Source: Clostridium_AW sp963515715
Lineage (GTDB): Bacteria; Bacillota; Clostridia; Clostridiales; Clostridiaceae
Direction of reading: 5' to 3'
Assembly (NCBI RefSeq): GCF_963515715.1
Contig: NZ_CAUPZS010000001.1
Span: 1-64,000 of the forward strand
DNA: 64,000 bases
This document shows positions 24,847 through 34,921 of this stretch, piece by piece. The notes under the pieces are model-generated. The model saw only the letters and a program-made list of their open reading frames with translations. It had not been told where the DNA came from and made no database searches. Made by a program: the position numbers and the translations under genes. Within the stretch, counting starts at the first letter, position 1. Every line of letters begins with the position of its first letter.

Positions 24847-25670
24847 AAAAGAGGGACGTATTGACAGTCATAGGTATAGTAGTTGGATCCTTTGCCATGT
24901 TATGGGCTATGGCTATGAAATCTCTTACAGAATATGATTTTGGCCAGCTTAAGCTATTCTTTGATGTAGCTTCTATATTGATTACTATTGGTGGATCCTT
25001 GTGTGCCATGCTTATAACATATCCTTTAAGCTATTTTAAAAATCTAATGAATATAATGGTTCAATCCTTTAAGGAAAGTGAAAAGTCAAGTTTAGATATA
25101 ATAGGACAATTCATTGAATTATCTAGAAAGGCTAGAAGAGAAGGATTGCTATCCTTAGAAGATGAAATAAATCAAATAGATGATGATTTCTTAAAAAAAG
25201 GTTTGCAAATGGTTGTTGACGGAATTGAACCTGAAACCATTCAGGATATTCTTGAGCTAGAAATATCTGAAATGGAAAGAAGACATAAGATAGGCGCAGA
25301 TATGTTAAGAGCTTGGGGAGGATATGCTCCAGCTTTTGGTATGTCAGGTACATTAATAGGACTTATTCAAATGCTTGGCAGTCTTACAGATTCAGGCCAA
25401 ATAGCTGGTGGTATGGCAAAAGCCTTAGTTACAACTTTTTATGGTTCATTGATGGCCTACTTATTTTTCAATCCAATGGCGGCAAACTTAGCATTAAAGA
25501 GTGATGAGGAAGCATCTATTAGAGAAATGATGTTAGAAGGAATATTATCAATACAATCAGGAGTTAATCCAAGAATTGTTGAAGAAAAATTAATTTCTTA
25601 CTTATCACCTGAAGAAAGATCAAATTATGCTGTTACTGTATCTAAAGAAGGGGTGGCAGAAAATGGCTAG
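24843..25670 (+). CDS. motA: flagellar motor stator protein MotA
   Basis: Inner-membrane stator subunit, 275 aa, with four membrane helices (near 8-28, 35-57, 150-170, 182-205) and the cytoplasmic loop with ARREGLLSLE and MERRHKIGADMLR that meets FliG. AGGAGG precedes the ATG; overlaps motB by 8 bases. Confidence 0.95.
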   Translation: MKKRDVLTVIGIVVGSFAMLWAMAMKSLTEYDFGQLKLFFDVASILITIGGSLCAMLITYPLSYFKNLMNIMVQSFKESEKSSLDIIGQFIELSRKARREGLLSLEDEINQIDDDFLKKGLQMVVDGIEPETIQDILELEISEMERRHKIGADMLRAWGGYAPAFGMSGTLIGLIQMLGSLTDSGQIAGGMAKALVTTFYGSLMAYLFFNPMAANLALKSDEEASIREMMLEGILSIQSGVNPRIVEEKLISYLSPEERSNYAVTVSKEGVAENG

Positions 25671-26403
25671 AAGGAAAAAGAATAGTGGAGATAGCGTAGG
25701 TGGGGGTAATGAATGGATGAATACTTATGCAGATACAGTTACCCTGCTATTAACCTTCTTTGTATTGCTTTATTCTTTCTCTAGTGTTGATGCTGAAAAG
25801 TTTCAACAAATTGCATCTGCATTTCAAAGCGTTTTATCTGGAAATTCAGGACAAACTATATTTGATTTCAATATGAAGAATGGAGATGTTCCCCTTGTAG
25901 GAGAAACTATTGAAACTGGTTTAGCAACAGGGGGTAGAGAAAATGAACTCTATGATAAAGTAAGGGATTATGTTCAAAAGAATGATTTGAAGGAAGCTGT
26001 AACAATAAAAAATGATTCTAAGGGTGTAATACTTGAATTAAAAGATAGCATTTTATTTGAGACAGCAAGTGCTGAAATAAAAGAAGATAGTAAACCAATA
26101 CTAGAAAAACTTAATAAATTAATTATAAATTTTCCAAACTCAGTTATAGTTGAAGGTCATACAGATAATGTACCAATAAAAAATTATAAATATGATTCTA
26201 ACTGGGAGCTTTCTACAGCAAGAGCTGTTAATGTTTTGAGATATTTTGTTGAAGTTAAAAGGCAAGATCCCGATAAATTTACAGCAGCAGGATATGGAGA
26301 GTATAAACCTATAGTTCCTAATGACACGGATGAACATAGAGCTAAAAATAGGAGAGTTAATATAGTAATAGTTTCTTTAGAAAGGAAGCCTGATGGTAAA
26401 TGA
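25663..26403 (+). CDS. motB: flagellar motor stator protein MotB
   Basis: Stator subunit that binds peptidoglycan, 246 aa. One membrane helix (TVTLLLTFFVLLYSFSS) preceded by the proton-carrying Asp24 in TYADTVTL; the OmpA-like domain at about 130-240 contains VEGHTDNVPI and the NRRVNI end. ATG at 25663 is behind GGGGTGG; an upstream in-frame start lies within motA and lacks such a site. The plug Asp suggests a proton-driven motor, though Na+ cannot be excluded. Confidence 0.95.
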   Translation: MARRKKNSGDSVGGGNEWMNTYADTVTLLLTFFVLLYSFSSVDAEKFQQIASAFQSVLSGNSGQTIFDFNMKNGDVPLVGETIETGLATGGRENELYDKVRDYVQKNDLKEAVTIKNDSKGVILELKDSILFETASAEIKEDSKPILEKLNKLIINFPNSVIVEGHTDNVPIKNYKYDSNWELSTARAVNVLRYFVEVKRQDPDKFTAAGYGEYKPIVPNDTDEHRAKNRRVNIVIVSLERKPDGK

Positions 26404-26909
26404 GCGAAAAGAGTTTAGAAAAAACTAATAGTAATAAGATAAAAATAATTTTAATTGTTTTATGTCTAATTGTAATAATAGGAGGAGGAGCCTTTGGGAC
26501 CTACGTATTTCTAGCAAACAAAAATTCCAAAGGAAATTCGCAAATGGCCCAAGATCCTAATATTAACATCAACATGAATAACAATAATAATTTTTATAGA
26601 CCAGCGGTATCAAAGTATACATATGATTTAGGAGAATTTTTATTAAATCTTTCAGATACAGATGATAGGAGATTTTTGAAAGCTACAATTCATTTAGGAT
26701 TTAATAACAAGAAGATGTTAAAAGAAATAGAAAAGAAAAAACCAGTTATATTGGACTCAATAAATACTGTTTTAAGAGATAAAAAACACGACGATTTTTC
26801 AACTAAAGGAACAGAAGATATTAAGGTGGAATTATTAAATAAAATCAATCCTATGTTTGAAAATGGATTATGTGATAATGTGTATTTTACAGAAATATTA
26901 GTTCAATAG
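26400..26909 (+). CDS. fliL: flagellar basal body-associated protein FliL
   Basis: Single-pass inner-membrane protein of 169 aa; membrane helix at about 14-35 (IILIVLCLIVIIGGGAFGTYVF), Asn-rich linker, then the FliL periplasmic domain (YDLGEFLLNLSDTDDRRFLKATIHL). It supports stator function. Overlaps motB by ATGA. Confidence 0.92.
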   Translation: MSEKSLEKTNSNKIKIILIVLCLIVIIGGGAFGTYVFLANKNSKGNSQMAQDPNININMNNNNNFYRPAVSKYTYDLGEFLLNLSDTDDRRFLKATIHLGFNNKKMLKEIEKKKPVILDSINTVLRDKKHDDFSTKGTEDIKVELLNKINPMFENGLCDNVYFTEILVQ

Positions 26910-26938
26910 TAAGTAATCTATAGCGAGGAAGTATAAGT

Positions 26939-27277
26939 ATGAATGGAGATTATCAATTTATAGTCACTTTATTAAAAATATTAATATTCTTGCCTTTTAT
27001 ACTGCTACTAATATATACTTCATTAAAAATGGGTGGAGATAAGTTACAAAACATCCAAAATGGTAGGTATATGAGAATACTTGATCGGTTACCTTTATCA
27101 AAGGATAATGCAATACTTGCAGTGAAAATTGGAGATAAAGGCTACATTGTATCCTCATCCAATGGTAAAGTAGAAATACTTTTACCTCTTGAAGAGGAGG
27201 AAGTGAAAAAATTGGAGTCTTACAAGGTAGATATAAATATTTTGCAAAAATTAATGAAAAAGGAAGATAAACTATGA
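26939..27277 (+). CDS. fliO: flagellar biosynthetic protein FliO
   Basis: A 112-aa protein with one N-terminal membrane helix (8-28) and a cytoplasmic domain (MRILDRLPLSKDNAILAVKIGDKGYIVSSSNGKVEIL) of the FliO/FliZ family; it helps assemble FliP. Follows fliL directly: fliM, fliY and cheY are not between them. Overlaps fliP by 4 bases. Confidence 0.88.
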   Translation: MNGDYQFIVTLLKILIFLPFILLLIYTSLKMGGDKLQNIQNGRYMRILDRLPLSKDNAILAVKIGDKGYIVSSSNGKVEILLPLEEEEVKKLESYKVDINILQKLMKKEDKL

Positions 27278-28050
27278 AACAGAAGAAAAAAATTTTATTG
27301 CACATTGTTGGATTGACAGTTTTTTTCATGATGTTAACTGTGTCTACTAAAGTATTTGCTGCTCCGGCTCAAATACCAGTACCAAAAATTAATATATCTG
27401 TAGATGGTACTTCTTCACCTCAAAATTATGTGGATAATATAAAGCTTTTAATACTTCTTACAATATTAACTCTGCTTCCATCAATTATTGTTATGATGAC
27501 TAGCTTTGTAAGAACTATTGTAGCATTAGGATTTTTAAGAAATGCCATGGGAACGCAGCAATCGCCACCGAATCAAGTTATAATTGGACTAGCTTTATTT
27601 CTTACTTTTTTTATAATGGCTCCGGTATATAATGAAATTAATTCAAAGGCGATAAAACCTTTTTTAGAAAATAAAATCAATCAAGAGGTGGCATTTGAAG
27701 AGGGGGCTAAACCCCTTAGAGAATTTATGTTAAAACAAACAAGACAAAAGGATTTAAAATTGTTTTTAGAAATTGGAAAGGTCGGAGAAGAAGTTACAAA
27801 GGATAATGCTCCGCTATATGTTGTAATTCCTGCATTTATAATTAGTGAATTAAAGACTGCTTTTCAAATAGGATTTTTACTATACATACCCTTTTTAATA
27901 GTAGATTTAGTTGTTGCTAGTGTACTTATGTCTATGGGTATGTTTATGCTACCACCAGTTATGGTTTCAATGCCTTTTAAACTTTTATTGTTTGTTATGG
28001 TAGATGGATGGTATTTAGTAGTAAAATCTTTAATTTTGAGTTTCAAATGA
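27274..28050 (+). CDS. fliP: flagellar export gate protein FliP
   Basis: Core of the export gate, 258 aa, with an N-terminal signal sequence (about 1-29), then hydrophobic helices; hallmarks LTILTLLPSIIVMMTSFVRTIVALGFLRNAMGTQQSPPNQV and GMFMLPPVMVSMPFKLLLFVMVDGW. Length is normal. Confidence 0.96.
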   Translation: MKQKKKILLHIVGLTVFFMMLTVSTKVFAAPAQIPVPKINISVDGTSSPQNYVDNIKLLILLTILTLLPSIIVMMTSFVRTIVALGFLRNAMGTQQSPPNQVIIGLALFLTFFIMAPVYNEINSKAIKPFLENKINQEVAFEEGAKPLREFMLKQTRQKDLKLFLEIGKVGEEVTKDNAPLYVVIPAFIISELKTAFQIGFLLYIPFLIVDLVVASVLMSMGMFMLPPVMVSMPFKLLLFVMVDGWYLVVKSLILSFK

Positions 28051-28059
28051 GGTGGTTAA

Positions 28060-28329
28060 ATGAGTGAAAATTTGGTGCTAGGAATAATGAAGGATGCTAT
28101 AACTACTGGATTAATGATTTCAGCTCCAATTCTTATAACATCCATTGTTGTAGGCTTGATAATTAGTATATTTCAAGCTACTACTCAAATTCAGGAGCAA
28201 ACATTGACCTTCGTACCTAAACTGATTACTATAGCTTTAGTAGGATTACTGACTGGTAGCTGGATGTTGCATCAATTGGTTAATTTTACTGAAAGGATAT
28301 TTGAGATAATATCTAATATAGTTCATTAA
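28060..28329 (+). CDS. fliQ: flagellar export gate protein FliQ
   Basis: An 89-aa two-helix hairpin membrane protein; GLIISIFQATTQIQEQTLTFVPKL is the family motif. Forms the gate with FliP and FliR. Confidence 0.95.
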   Translation: MSENLVLGIMKDAITTGLMISAPILITSIVVGLIISIFQATTQIQEQTLTFVPKLITIALVGLLTGSWMLHQLVNFTERIFEIISNIVH

Positions 28330-28349
28330 ATTAGTAAGTAGGTGTTGTT

Positions 28350-30173
28350 TTGATTAATGTAGCATTCTATACAGCATTAATAATGGTCTTTTTAAGGTTT
28401 ATAGCTTTTTTTACTGTAACACCTGTATTTTTCCCTAAAGGCACTCCAGCTATGGTAAAGATAGGATTTGTATTAATTTTGTCTTTTGTAATACTACCGG
28501 GAATAGATTATTCTTCAGTAAATACCATAAATGATATTTTCCCGTTTATAGCTAGTGGAATAAATGAAATAATTACAGGGTTAACCCTTGGATACATAAC
28601 AGAGATATGCTTTATGTCTGTAAGAATGGCAGGAAATTTTATAGACGTACAAGTTGGTTTCTCAATGATGTCAATGCTTGATCCAAACACAAATACTAAT
28701 TCAACTTTGCTAGAGAGGCTACTTTATTGGTGCAGTTTAGTAATGTTTTTTATCCTAGATGTACACCATGTATTAATATATCAATTAGTAGGAAGTTATA
28801 AATCAATTTCTATAGGAAAATCTTTACTTTCAGATTCTTTATCAGGTTTAGTAACAAAAATATTTATAGATTTTTTTAGCTTAGGTTTGAAAATAGCAAT
28901 ACCAGTAGTATTGATAATTATAATAACAGAATTAACCTTGGGGCTTATGGCAAGAACTGTACCGCAGTTAAACATAATGATACTAGGGCTTCCGGTAAAA
29001 ATATTAGTTGGATTAACTACATTTACTTTTGCATTACCTATTTTTATTACTTTAATAAAAAGTAGTTTTATAAAAATACCGGAATTGTTTCAATCGATTT
29101 TTAACACTATACCATTTATTTTTATTTTTGCCTCAGATGATAAAACTGAAGATGCTACACCACATAAGTTAAGTGAAGCTAAGAAGAAAGGACAGGTAGC
29201 TAAAAGTAAGGATGTAAACTTAGCGTTGACTCTTTTGATATCTACTTTAGTTCTATCCTTTGCAGGAGAATATGTGGTGGGAAATTTAAAAGGAGTTATG
29301 ACTACCTTTTTAAATGAATTTTTAAACATGGAATTAAACTACCAAACCTTAGGGAATATATTAATAATAATATTAGGGAAATTAGCCCTAACTATTCTTC
29401 CTATTGTAGTGCCTATAATGATAATGGGGATCTTTGCAAATTTCATTCAAACGGGCTTTATATTGACTAAAGAACCTTTAAAGCCAGATATAAAAAAATT
29501 AAATCCCATTAATGGGTTTAAGAAGATGTTTTCAATGAGATCTGTTGTAGAATTAATTAAAGCCGTTTTAGTGGTAACTATAGTTGGAGTTGTAGGATAT
29601 AAATTTATTAAAAATAATTATATATATATAGTAAATTTATATAATTTAAGATACCCAGTATTGATGGAGGCTTTTGGTGATTTAGCTCTTAAAATATTTT
29701 TTAAAGTAACTCTTGTAATGGCAGCTATAGCTTTATCAGACTTTACATTTCAAAAATTTCAGTTTAAAAAAGAAATGAAAATGACTAAGCAAGAGGTAAA
29801 AGAAGAATTCAAGCAAATGGAGGGAGACCCCCAAATAAAAGGAAAGATAAGACAAAAGCAAAGGGAAATGGCTATGAGAAGAATGATGCAGGCTGTTCCA
29901 GATGCAACAGTGGTAATAACCAACCCAACTCATATTTCTGTTGCAATAAGATATAAAGAAGGGGAAAATAAAGCTCCAGTATTAGTAGCCAAAGGAACGG
30001 ATTTTGTAGCATTAAAGATAAAGGAAAAGGCTAAGGAAAGTAATGTTCCTATAATTGAAAATAAACCATTAGCTAGACTTATATACAATGAAGTGGAACT
30101 AGATAGCGAAATACCTGTGGAAATGTATCAAGCGGTAGCAGAAGTTTTAGCAATAGTAATGAAGATGAAATAG
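28350..30173 (+). CDS. fused flagellar export proteins FliR and FlhB
   Basis: One 607-aa frame joins FliR (residues 1 to about 255: PVFFPKGTPAMVKIGFVL, VGFSMMSMLDPN, multiple membrane helices) to FlhB (from DDKTEDATPHKLSEAKKKGQVAKS near 263 to the end). The FlhB autocleavage motif NPTH is at 525-528, so the substrate-specificity switch should work as in separate FlhB. Start is TTG at 28350 behind AGGTG, with a relatively weak site. The fusion is known in clostridia and fixes a 1:1 ratio. Confidence 0.95.
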   Translation: MINVAFYTALIMVFLRFIAFFTVTPVFFPKGTPAMVKIGFVLILSFVILPGIDYSSVNTINDIFPFIASGINEIITGLTLGYITEICFMSVRMAGNFIDVQVGFSMMSMLDPNTNTNSTLLERLLYWCSLVMFFILDVHHVLIYQLVGSYKSISIGKSLLSDSLSGLVTKIFIDFFSLGLKIAIPVVLIIIITELTLGLMARTVPQLNIMILGLPVKILVGLTTFTFALPIFITLIKSSFIKIPELFQSIFNTIPFIFIFASDDKTEDATPHKLSEAKKKGQVAKSKDVNLALTLLISTLVLSFAGEYVVGNLKGVMTTFLNEFLNMELNYQTLGNILIIILGKLALTILPIVVPIMIMGIFANFIQTGFILTKEPLKPDIKKLNPINGFKKMFSMRSVVELIKAVLVVTIVGVVGYKFIKNNYIYIVNLYNLRYPVLMEAFGDLALKIFFKVTLVMAAIALSDFTFQKFQFKKEMKMTKQEVKEEFKQMEGDPQIKGKIRQKQREMAMRRMMQAVPDATVVITNPTHISVAIRYKEGENKAPVLVAKGTDFVALKIKEKAKESNVPIIENKPLARLIYNEVELDSEIPVEMYQAVAEVLAIVMKMK

Positions 30174-30189
30174 TTAAGGCGGTGTTCTC

Positions 30190-32256
30190 TTGGAAAATTT
30201 TAAAAAAAGAGTAAATTTCAAAAATAATATAGATGCACTAATAGCTTTTGGAGTAATTGCTATAGTTATGATGATGATTATACCATTACCTGCTAAAGTA
30301 CTGGATGTTTTAATTGCAGTTAATATTACTATTTCAGTAGTTATACTTCTTATTACAATGTTTACTACAGAAGTATTACAATTTTCATCCTTCCCCACAT
30401 TGTTATTAGTTACAACCCTTTTGAGATTGGGATTAAATCTATCTTCTACAAGACTAATACTAAGTGAAGGAAATGGTGGAGAAATAATTGCTGCCTTTGG
30501 TAGCTTTGTAATTGGGGATAACTACGTAGTTGGAATTATAATATTTTTAATTATAATTATTGTTCAATTCATGGTAATTACAAGTGGTGCTTCAAGAGTT
30601 GCAGAGGTTTCCGCTAGATTCACATTAGATGCAATGCCTGGTAAGCAAATGAGTATTGATGCTGATTTAAACTCAGGTCTTATAGATGAAAGTGGAGCTA
30701 GGGATAGAAGAAAGAAGCTACAACAGGAAGCAGATTTTTATGGAGCTATGGATGGAGCCTCTAAATTCGTAAAAGGTGACGCTGTAGCAGGATTAATTAT
30801 AACTGCTATAAATATTGCCGGTGGTATAATAATCGGTAGCTTAATGATGGGAATGACAGCTGGTGATGCAGCAAAGACATTTACTAGGCTCACTGTTGGA
30901 GACGGATTAGTTTCCCAAATTCCTGCACTTTTAATATCTACAGCATCAGGTATGTTGGTTACTCGTTCAGGAAGCGATGAGAACTTTGGTAATTTAGTTG
31001 GCAGGCAGTTAACTACATTTCCAAAGGTAATAGCTATGGCTTCAGCAATACTGTTCTGTTTGTTTTTAATACCTGGACTTCCTAAAGTTCCATTCTTTAT
31101 ACTGTCAGTTGCTAGTGGTGTTGGAGCATATTTTTTATATAAAGATGAAAATGAAAAAATTATTCAACAAATAGAGCAGGAAAATATAGAAATAACAGAA
31201 ATAGAGAGCAAAGAACCAGAGAATGTAATGAGTTTAATAAATGTAGAAACTATGGATATAGAAATAGGATATGGGTTAATTCCCCTTGCTGATGAAGGTT
31301 CAGGAGGAGATTTGCTACAGAGAATTACTTCCGTAAGAAGACAATGTGCAATTGAAATGGGCATAATAGTGCAGCCTATAAGGATTAGAGACAACCTTCA
31401 ATTAAGAACTAATGAGTATGTTATAAAGATAAGAGGAACAGTTGTAGCTAAGGGAGAGCTTATGCCAAATATGTTATTGTGCATGGATCCAACAAATGGA
31501 GAATATGGTATAGAGGGAATTAAAGCTATAGAGCCTGCATTTGGACTTCCAGCTATTTGGATAAACCAAGATAGTAGAGAAGACGCAGAAATAAAGGGAT
31601 TAACAGTGGTAGATCCTACTACAGTTATGGTTACTCACTTGACAGAAACTATAAAGAATAACTCTTATCAGCTTATTGGAAGACAGGAAGTTAAGATGGT
31701 GATCGATTCAGTTAAGGAAAAATACAATGCTGTAGTAGAAGAGTTAATACCAGATTTAATGACAATTGGAGAGATACAAAAGGTTCTTCAAAATCTCTTA
31801 AAAGAGAGGGTTTCAATTAAAGATATGGTAACAATTTTAGAGTCTTTAGCTGATAATTCTAGAAACACTAAAGACATAGAACTTCTTACTGAATATGTTA
31901 GATTTACATTAGGAAGAAGCATATGCAATCCATTAATTGATGAACAGGGGGCAATAACTGTTATTACCTTGGCGCCTAATATTGAAGAGGTTATAGGAGA
32001 AAATATTCAAAGATCTGTACAAGGCTCTTTTCCAGCCATTGATCCAGATACCACAGGAAAAATTTTAAATTCTTTAAAAGAAACAATAGAAAGTACATTC
32101 TTCTATGAAAACCAGCCAGTAGTCTTAGTTTCACCTAAAATAAGACCGGCATTTAGAAGACTTACAGAAATGATTTTCCCAGGTTTAAATGTACTTTCAA
32201 TAAATGAGATACCAAATGATATAGAAATAAAAACTGAAGGAGTTGTGACAATATAA
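30190..32256 (+). CDS. flhA: flagellar export protein FlhA
   Basis: Export gate with a cytoplasmic ring, 688 aa. N-terminal half has about eight helices with LRLGLNLSSTRLIL and the FHIPEP-like loop (RFTLDAMPGKQMSIDADLNSGLI); the C-terminal cytoplasmic domain runs from about 355 to the end. TTG start at 30190 behind GGCGGTG. Confidence 0.96.
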   Translation: MENFKKRVNFKNNIDALIAFGVIAIVMMMIIPLPAKVLDVLIAVNITISVVILLITMFTTEVLQFSSFPTLLLVTTLLRLGLNLSSTRLILSEGNGGEIIAAFGSFVIGDNYVVGIIIFLIIIIVQFMVITSGASRVAEVSARFTLDAMPGKQMSIDADLNSGLIDESGARDRRKKLQQEADFYGAMDGASKFVKGDAVAGLIITAINIAGGIIIGSLMMGMTAGDAAKTFTRLTVGDGLVSQIPALLISTASGMLVTRSGSDENFGNLVGRQLTTFPKVIAMASAILFCLFLIPGLPKVPFFILSVASGVGAYFLYKDENEKIIQQIEQENIEITEIESKEPENVMSLINVETMDIEIGYGLIPLADEGSGGDLLQRITSVRRQCAIEMGIIVQPIRIRDNLQLRTNEYVIKIRGTVVAKGELMPNMLLCMDPTNGEYGIEGIKAIEPAFGLPAIWINQDSREDAEIKGLTVVDPTTVMVTHLTETIKNNSYQLIGRQEVKMVIDSVKEKYNAVVEELIPDLMTIGEIQKVLQNLLKERVSIKDMVTILESLADNSRNTKDIELLTEYVRFTLGRSICNPLIDEQGAITVITLAPNIEEVIGENIQRSVQGSFPAIDPDTTGKILNSLKETIESTFFYENQPVVLVSPKIRPAFRRLTEMIFPGLNVLSINEIPNDIEIKTEGVVTI

Positions 32257-32257
32257 G

Positions 32258-33409
32258 ATGGTTATTAAGAGATATATTGTAAACAACATGAATGAAGCAC
32301 TTACGAGAATTAGATATGAACTTGGAAAGGATGCTATAATTATTAGCCAAAGGAAAATAAGGCGTCCGGGGTTTTTAGGTTTTTTTCAGAAGAAGGCTAT
32401 TGAGGTTACAGCTGCTATTGATAATAGTACCAAGGAAGAAAAACAAGAAAAACAAGAAAAAGAAGACAAAGAATCAATGGAAAGCGGAATAGATATTTTA
32501 AAAAAGATAGTAGAAAAAAATAAAGATGAATCTAATACAAATGTAAAACTAAGTTATTCTAAAGATGATGATCAAGATAATATCTATAAAGAACTTCAAG
32601 AAATGAAAAGTATGATGAATAAAATTGTAAACAATTCATCTTGTGAAAATGAAGAAAAAGATCCCCTTAAAATGATGTTAGAAAAGGCAGATTTGAATGA
32701 TAACACTATAAAGTCATTGATTAATAAAGTTAATAATATGGAAGATGACATTGATTCTATAGAAAAAGTTAAAGAAGCTTTAAAAGATGAAATTCATATA
32801 TCAAATAGTGCTACAGACGGGGTTATAGTTTTAGTAGGACCTACAGGGGTAGGGAAAACTACAACCATAGCGAAACTAGCAGGAAGCTTGGCATTAGTTC
32901 AAAAGAAAAAAGTTGGACTAATTACAATTGATACTTACAGGATTGGAGCTGTTGAACAGCTAAAAACCTATGCGGATATAATGAATATACCTTTCAAAGT
33001 AGTATTTACTCAAAAGGATATGGATGAAGCTCTAGAGTCTATGAGGGACTTTGATACCATATTAATAGATACCACAGGAAGAAGTTCTAAAAATGCTATG
33101 CAGATATCAGAATTAAGAATGCTTATAGACAAAATACAAACAGAAAATATACACTTAGTGATCAGCGCTACCATTAAGAATAAAGATATAAATAACATAG
33201 TAGAAGGCTATAAAATTCTTGGGTTTAATAATGTCATAATAACTAAGCTAGATGAAACAACATCTTATGGATCAATATTAAATATATTAGAGAGTGCGAA
33301 AAAACCTTTAAGCTATGTTACCATTGGACAAAGTGTACCTGATGATCTTAAAATACTCTCGAAAGAAGAAATAGCTAATTTAATATTAGGAGAGGATAAT
33401 ATATGCTAG
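32258..33409 (+). CDS. flhF: flagellar GTPase FlhF
   Basis: SRP-type GTPase of 383 aa controlling flagellar number and placement. Acidic, Lys/Glu-rich N-terminal B-domain (about 1-175), then the NG domain with GPTGVGKTTTIAKLA near 194, DTYRIGAVEQLKTYA, DTTGRS and TKLDET. It starts 1 base after flhA and overlaps flhG by 7 bases. Confidence 0.95.
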   Translation: MVIKRYIVNNMNEALTRIRYELGKDAIIISQRKIRRPGFLGFFQKKAIEVTAAIDNSTKEEKQEKQEKEDKESMESGIDILKKIVEKNKDESNTNVKLSYSKDDDQDNIYKELQEMKSMMNKIVNNSSCENEEKDPLKMMLEKADLNDNTIKSLINKVNNMEDDIDSIEKVKEALKDEIHISNSATDGVIVLVGPTGVGKTTTIAKLAGSLALVQKKKVGLITIDTYRIGAVEQLKTYADIMNIPFKVVFTQKDMDEALESMRDFDTILIDTTGRSSKNAMQISELRMLIDKIQTENIHLVISATIKNKDINNIVEGYKILGFNNVIITKLDETTSYGSILNILESAKKPLSYVTIGQSVPDDLKILSKEEIANLILGEDNIC

Positions 33410-34275
33410 ATCAAGCGGCATCACTAAGAAAATTAGCAAAGGAAGTAGAAGAAAAGGAAGCAGAAATAAGTAATAAAGGACCTAAAGTAATTACAGTAAC
33501 CTCTGGCAAGGGAGGGGTTGGAAAGAGTAATTTTGTTGTGAACCTTTCTATTGCCCTACAAATGAGAGGGAAAAAAGTTTTAATATTTGATGCTGATGTT
33601 GGAATGGGAAATGATGATCTTTTAATGGGATTTTTACCTAAATATGATGTTAAAGATGTAATATTTAATAATATGGAGATTGAAGATGTAATAATTGAAG
33701 GACCACATGGAGTAAAATTATTACCAGGAGGCTCTGGATTTACAGCTATAGAGGATATTCCAAAAGAAAGAAGAGATAAGTTTCTAAGAAAACTAACCTC
33801 TTTGGAGAATCTAGATTATATTATTATGGATACAGGAGCAGGTGTCAGCAGAAATGTATTGGGATTTATAGCATGCTCTGAGGAACTTATTGTAATAACA
33901 ACTCCAGAACCGACTTCTCTTACTGACGCTTATTGTTTATTAAAAGTAGTCAATCACTTTAAGATAAAAACTTCTGCAAAGGTTGTAGTAAATAAAATAA
34001 TGAATTTTAAAGAAGGGATAGGAACTTATAATAAGTTTAACAATACTGTAAGTAATTTTTTAAATATTAAGTTAGATTATTTAGGAGCCTTATCCGAAGA
34101 TAAAAAGCTTGTCGAAGCAGTTAGAAAACAAAAACCATTTGTGATAAGTTTTCCCAATGCTGAGGTATCAAAAGAAATAAATGATATTGCTACTAAAATA
34201 TTGGGAGAAAAAAATACAGAAGAGAGAGCAGGAGCTCAAGGATTATTTAAAAAGTTGTTTAGTATTTTTTCATAG
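33403..34275 (+). CDS. flhG: flagellar number regulator FlhG (MinD-like)
   Basis: MinD/ParA family ATPase, 290 aa; deviant Walker A SGKGGVGKSNF near 32-42, DADVGMGND, MDTGAGVSRNVLGF. The N-terminal stretch LDQAASLRKLAKE fits the FlhF-activating helix known for FlhG/YlxH. A C-terminal amphipathic end (LFKKLFSIFS) may bind membrane. Confidence 0.94.
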   Translation: MLDQAASLRKLAKEVEEKEAEISNKGPKVITVTSGKGGVGKSNFVVNLSIALQMRGKKVLIFDADVGMGNDDLLMGFLPKYDVKDVIFNNMEIEDVIIEGPHGVKLLPGGSGFTAIEDIPKERRDKFLRKLTSLENLDYIIMDTGAGVSRNVLGFIACSEELIVITTPEPTSLTDAYCLLKVVNHFKIKTSAKVVVNKIMNFKEGIGTYNKFNNTVSNFLNIKLDYLGALSEDKKLVEAVRKQKPFVISFPNAEVSKEINDIATKILGEKNTEERAGAQGLFKKLFSIFS

Positions 34276-34286
34276 GGGATGGTATT

Positions 34287-34919
34287 ATGACGGATAATAT
34301 TAAATTTTCAGTAAACAGTAAAATTGAAATATTGATGGATGATGGTATATATAAAAGCGATATCCAAGATATTTCAGATAGTTACGCAGGAATTAGTATA
34401 CCTGTAAGAGAGGGTGTATATTTACCTTTAAAAAAAGGTGAGCTAATAAATGGAGTGTATTACACCCATAAAGGAGTTTACAAATTTACTACTGTAGTTA
34501 CAGGCAGAAAAATTGATAGAATTATGATGGTTCTTATTGACCATCCAAAAAAATTTGTGAAGATTCAAAGAAGAAATTTTGTAAGAGTATCGATAGTATC
34601 AAAAGCTTGCTGCTCAGTAATAGATACAGGTAGGGATGTTGAGTTTTTCGACGGTTACACTTTAGATGTAAGTGCAGGAGGTATGAAATTATCAACTTAT
34701 AAGGAACTTTATGTAGGAAATATATTAGCAGTATCATTATTACTAAAAGATGAAGAAATTCACGTAAAGGGAAAAGTAATAAGGGTAGAAAAAGAAAACA
34801 AAAAAAATATATGTGGAGTTTCATTTATAGATGTAGATGATAAAACTGTAGAAAAAATAATTAGAGTATTATTTCAAATTATGAGGGAGCATAGGAAAAA
34901 TGGACCAGGGGGGTATTAG
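34287..34919 (+). CDS. PilZ domain flagellar brake protein (YcgR/YpfA type)
   Basis: A 210-aa protein with an N-terminal YcgR-like domain (residues 1-90) and a PilZ domain with the c-di-GMP motifs QRRNFVRV (RxxxR) near 93 and DVSAGGMKL (DxSxxG) near 130. When loaded with c-di-GMP such proteins slow the motor or bind MotA. Its place just before sigD and after the stator genes fits that role. Confidence 0.9.
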   Translation: MTDNIKFSVNSKIEILMDDGIYKSDIQDISDSYAGISIPVREGVYLPLKKGELINGVYYTHKGVYKFTTVVTGRKIDRIMMVLIDHPKKFVKIQRRNFVRVSIVSKACCSVIDTGRDVEFFDGYTLDVSAGGMKLSTYKELYVGNILAVSLLLKDEEIHVKGKVIRVEKENKKNICGVSFIDVDDKTVEKIIRVLFQIMREHRKNGPGGY

Positions 34920-34921
34920 CT

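Noticed and set aside
31164..31394. Antisense frames inside the flagellar and ATPase genes as overlapping genes
   Set aside because: They lack ribosome sites and their composition follows the reverse complement of conserved codons in the real genes.
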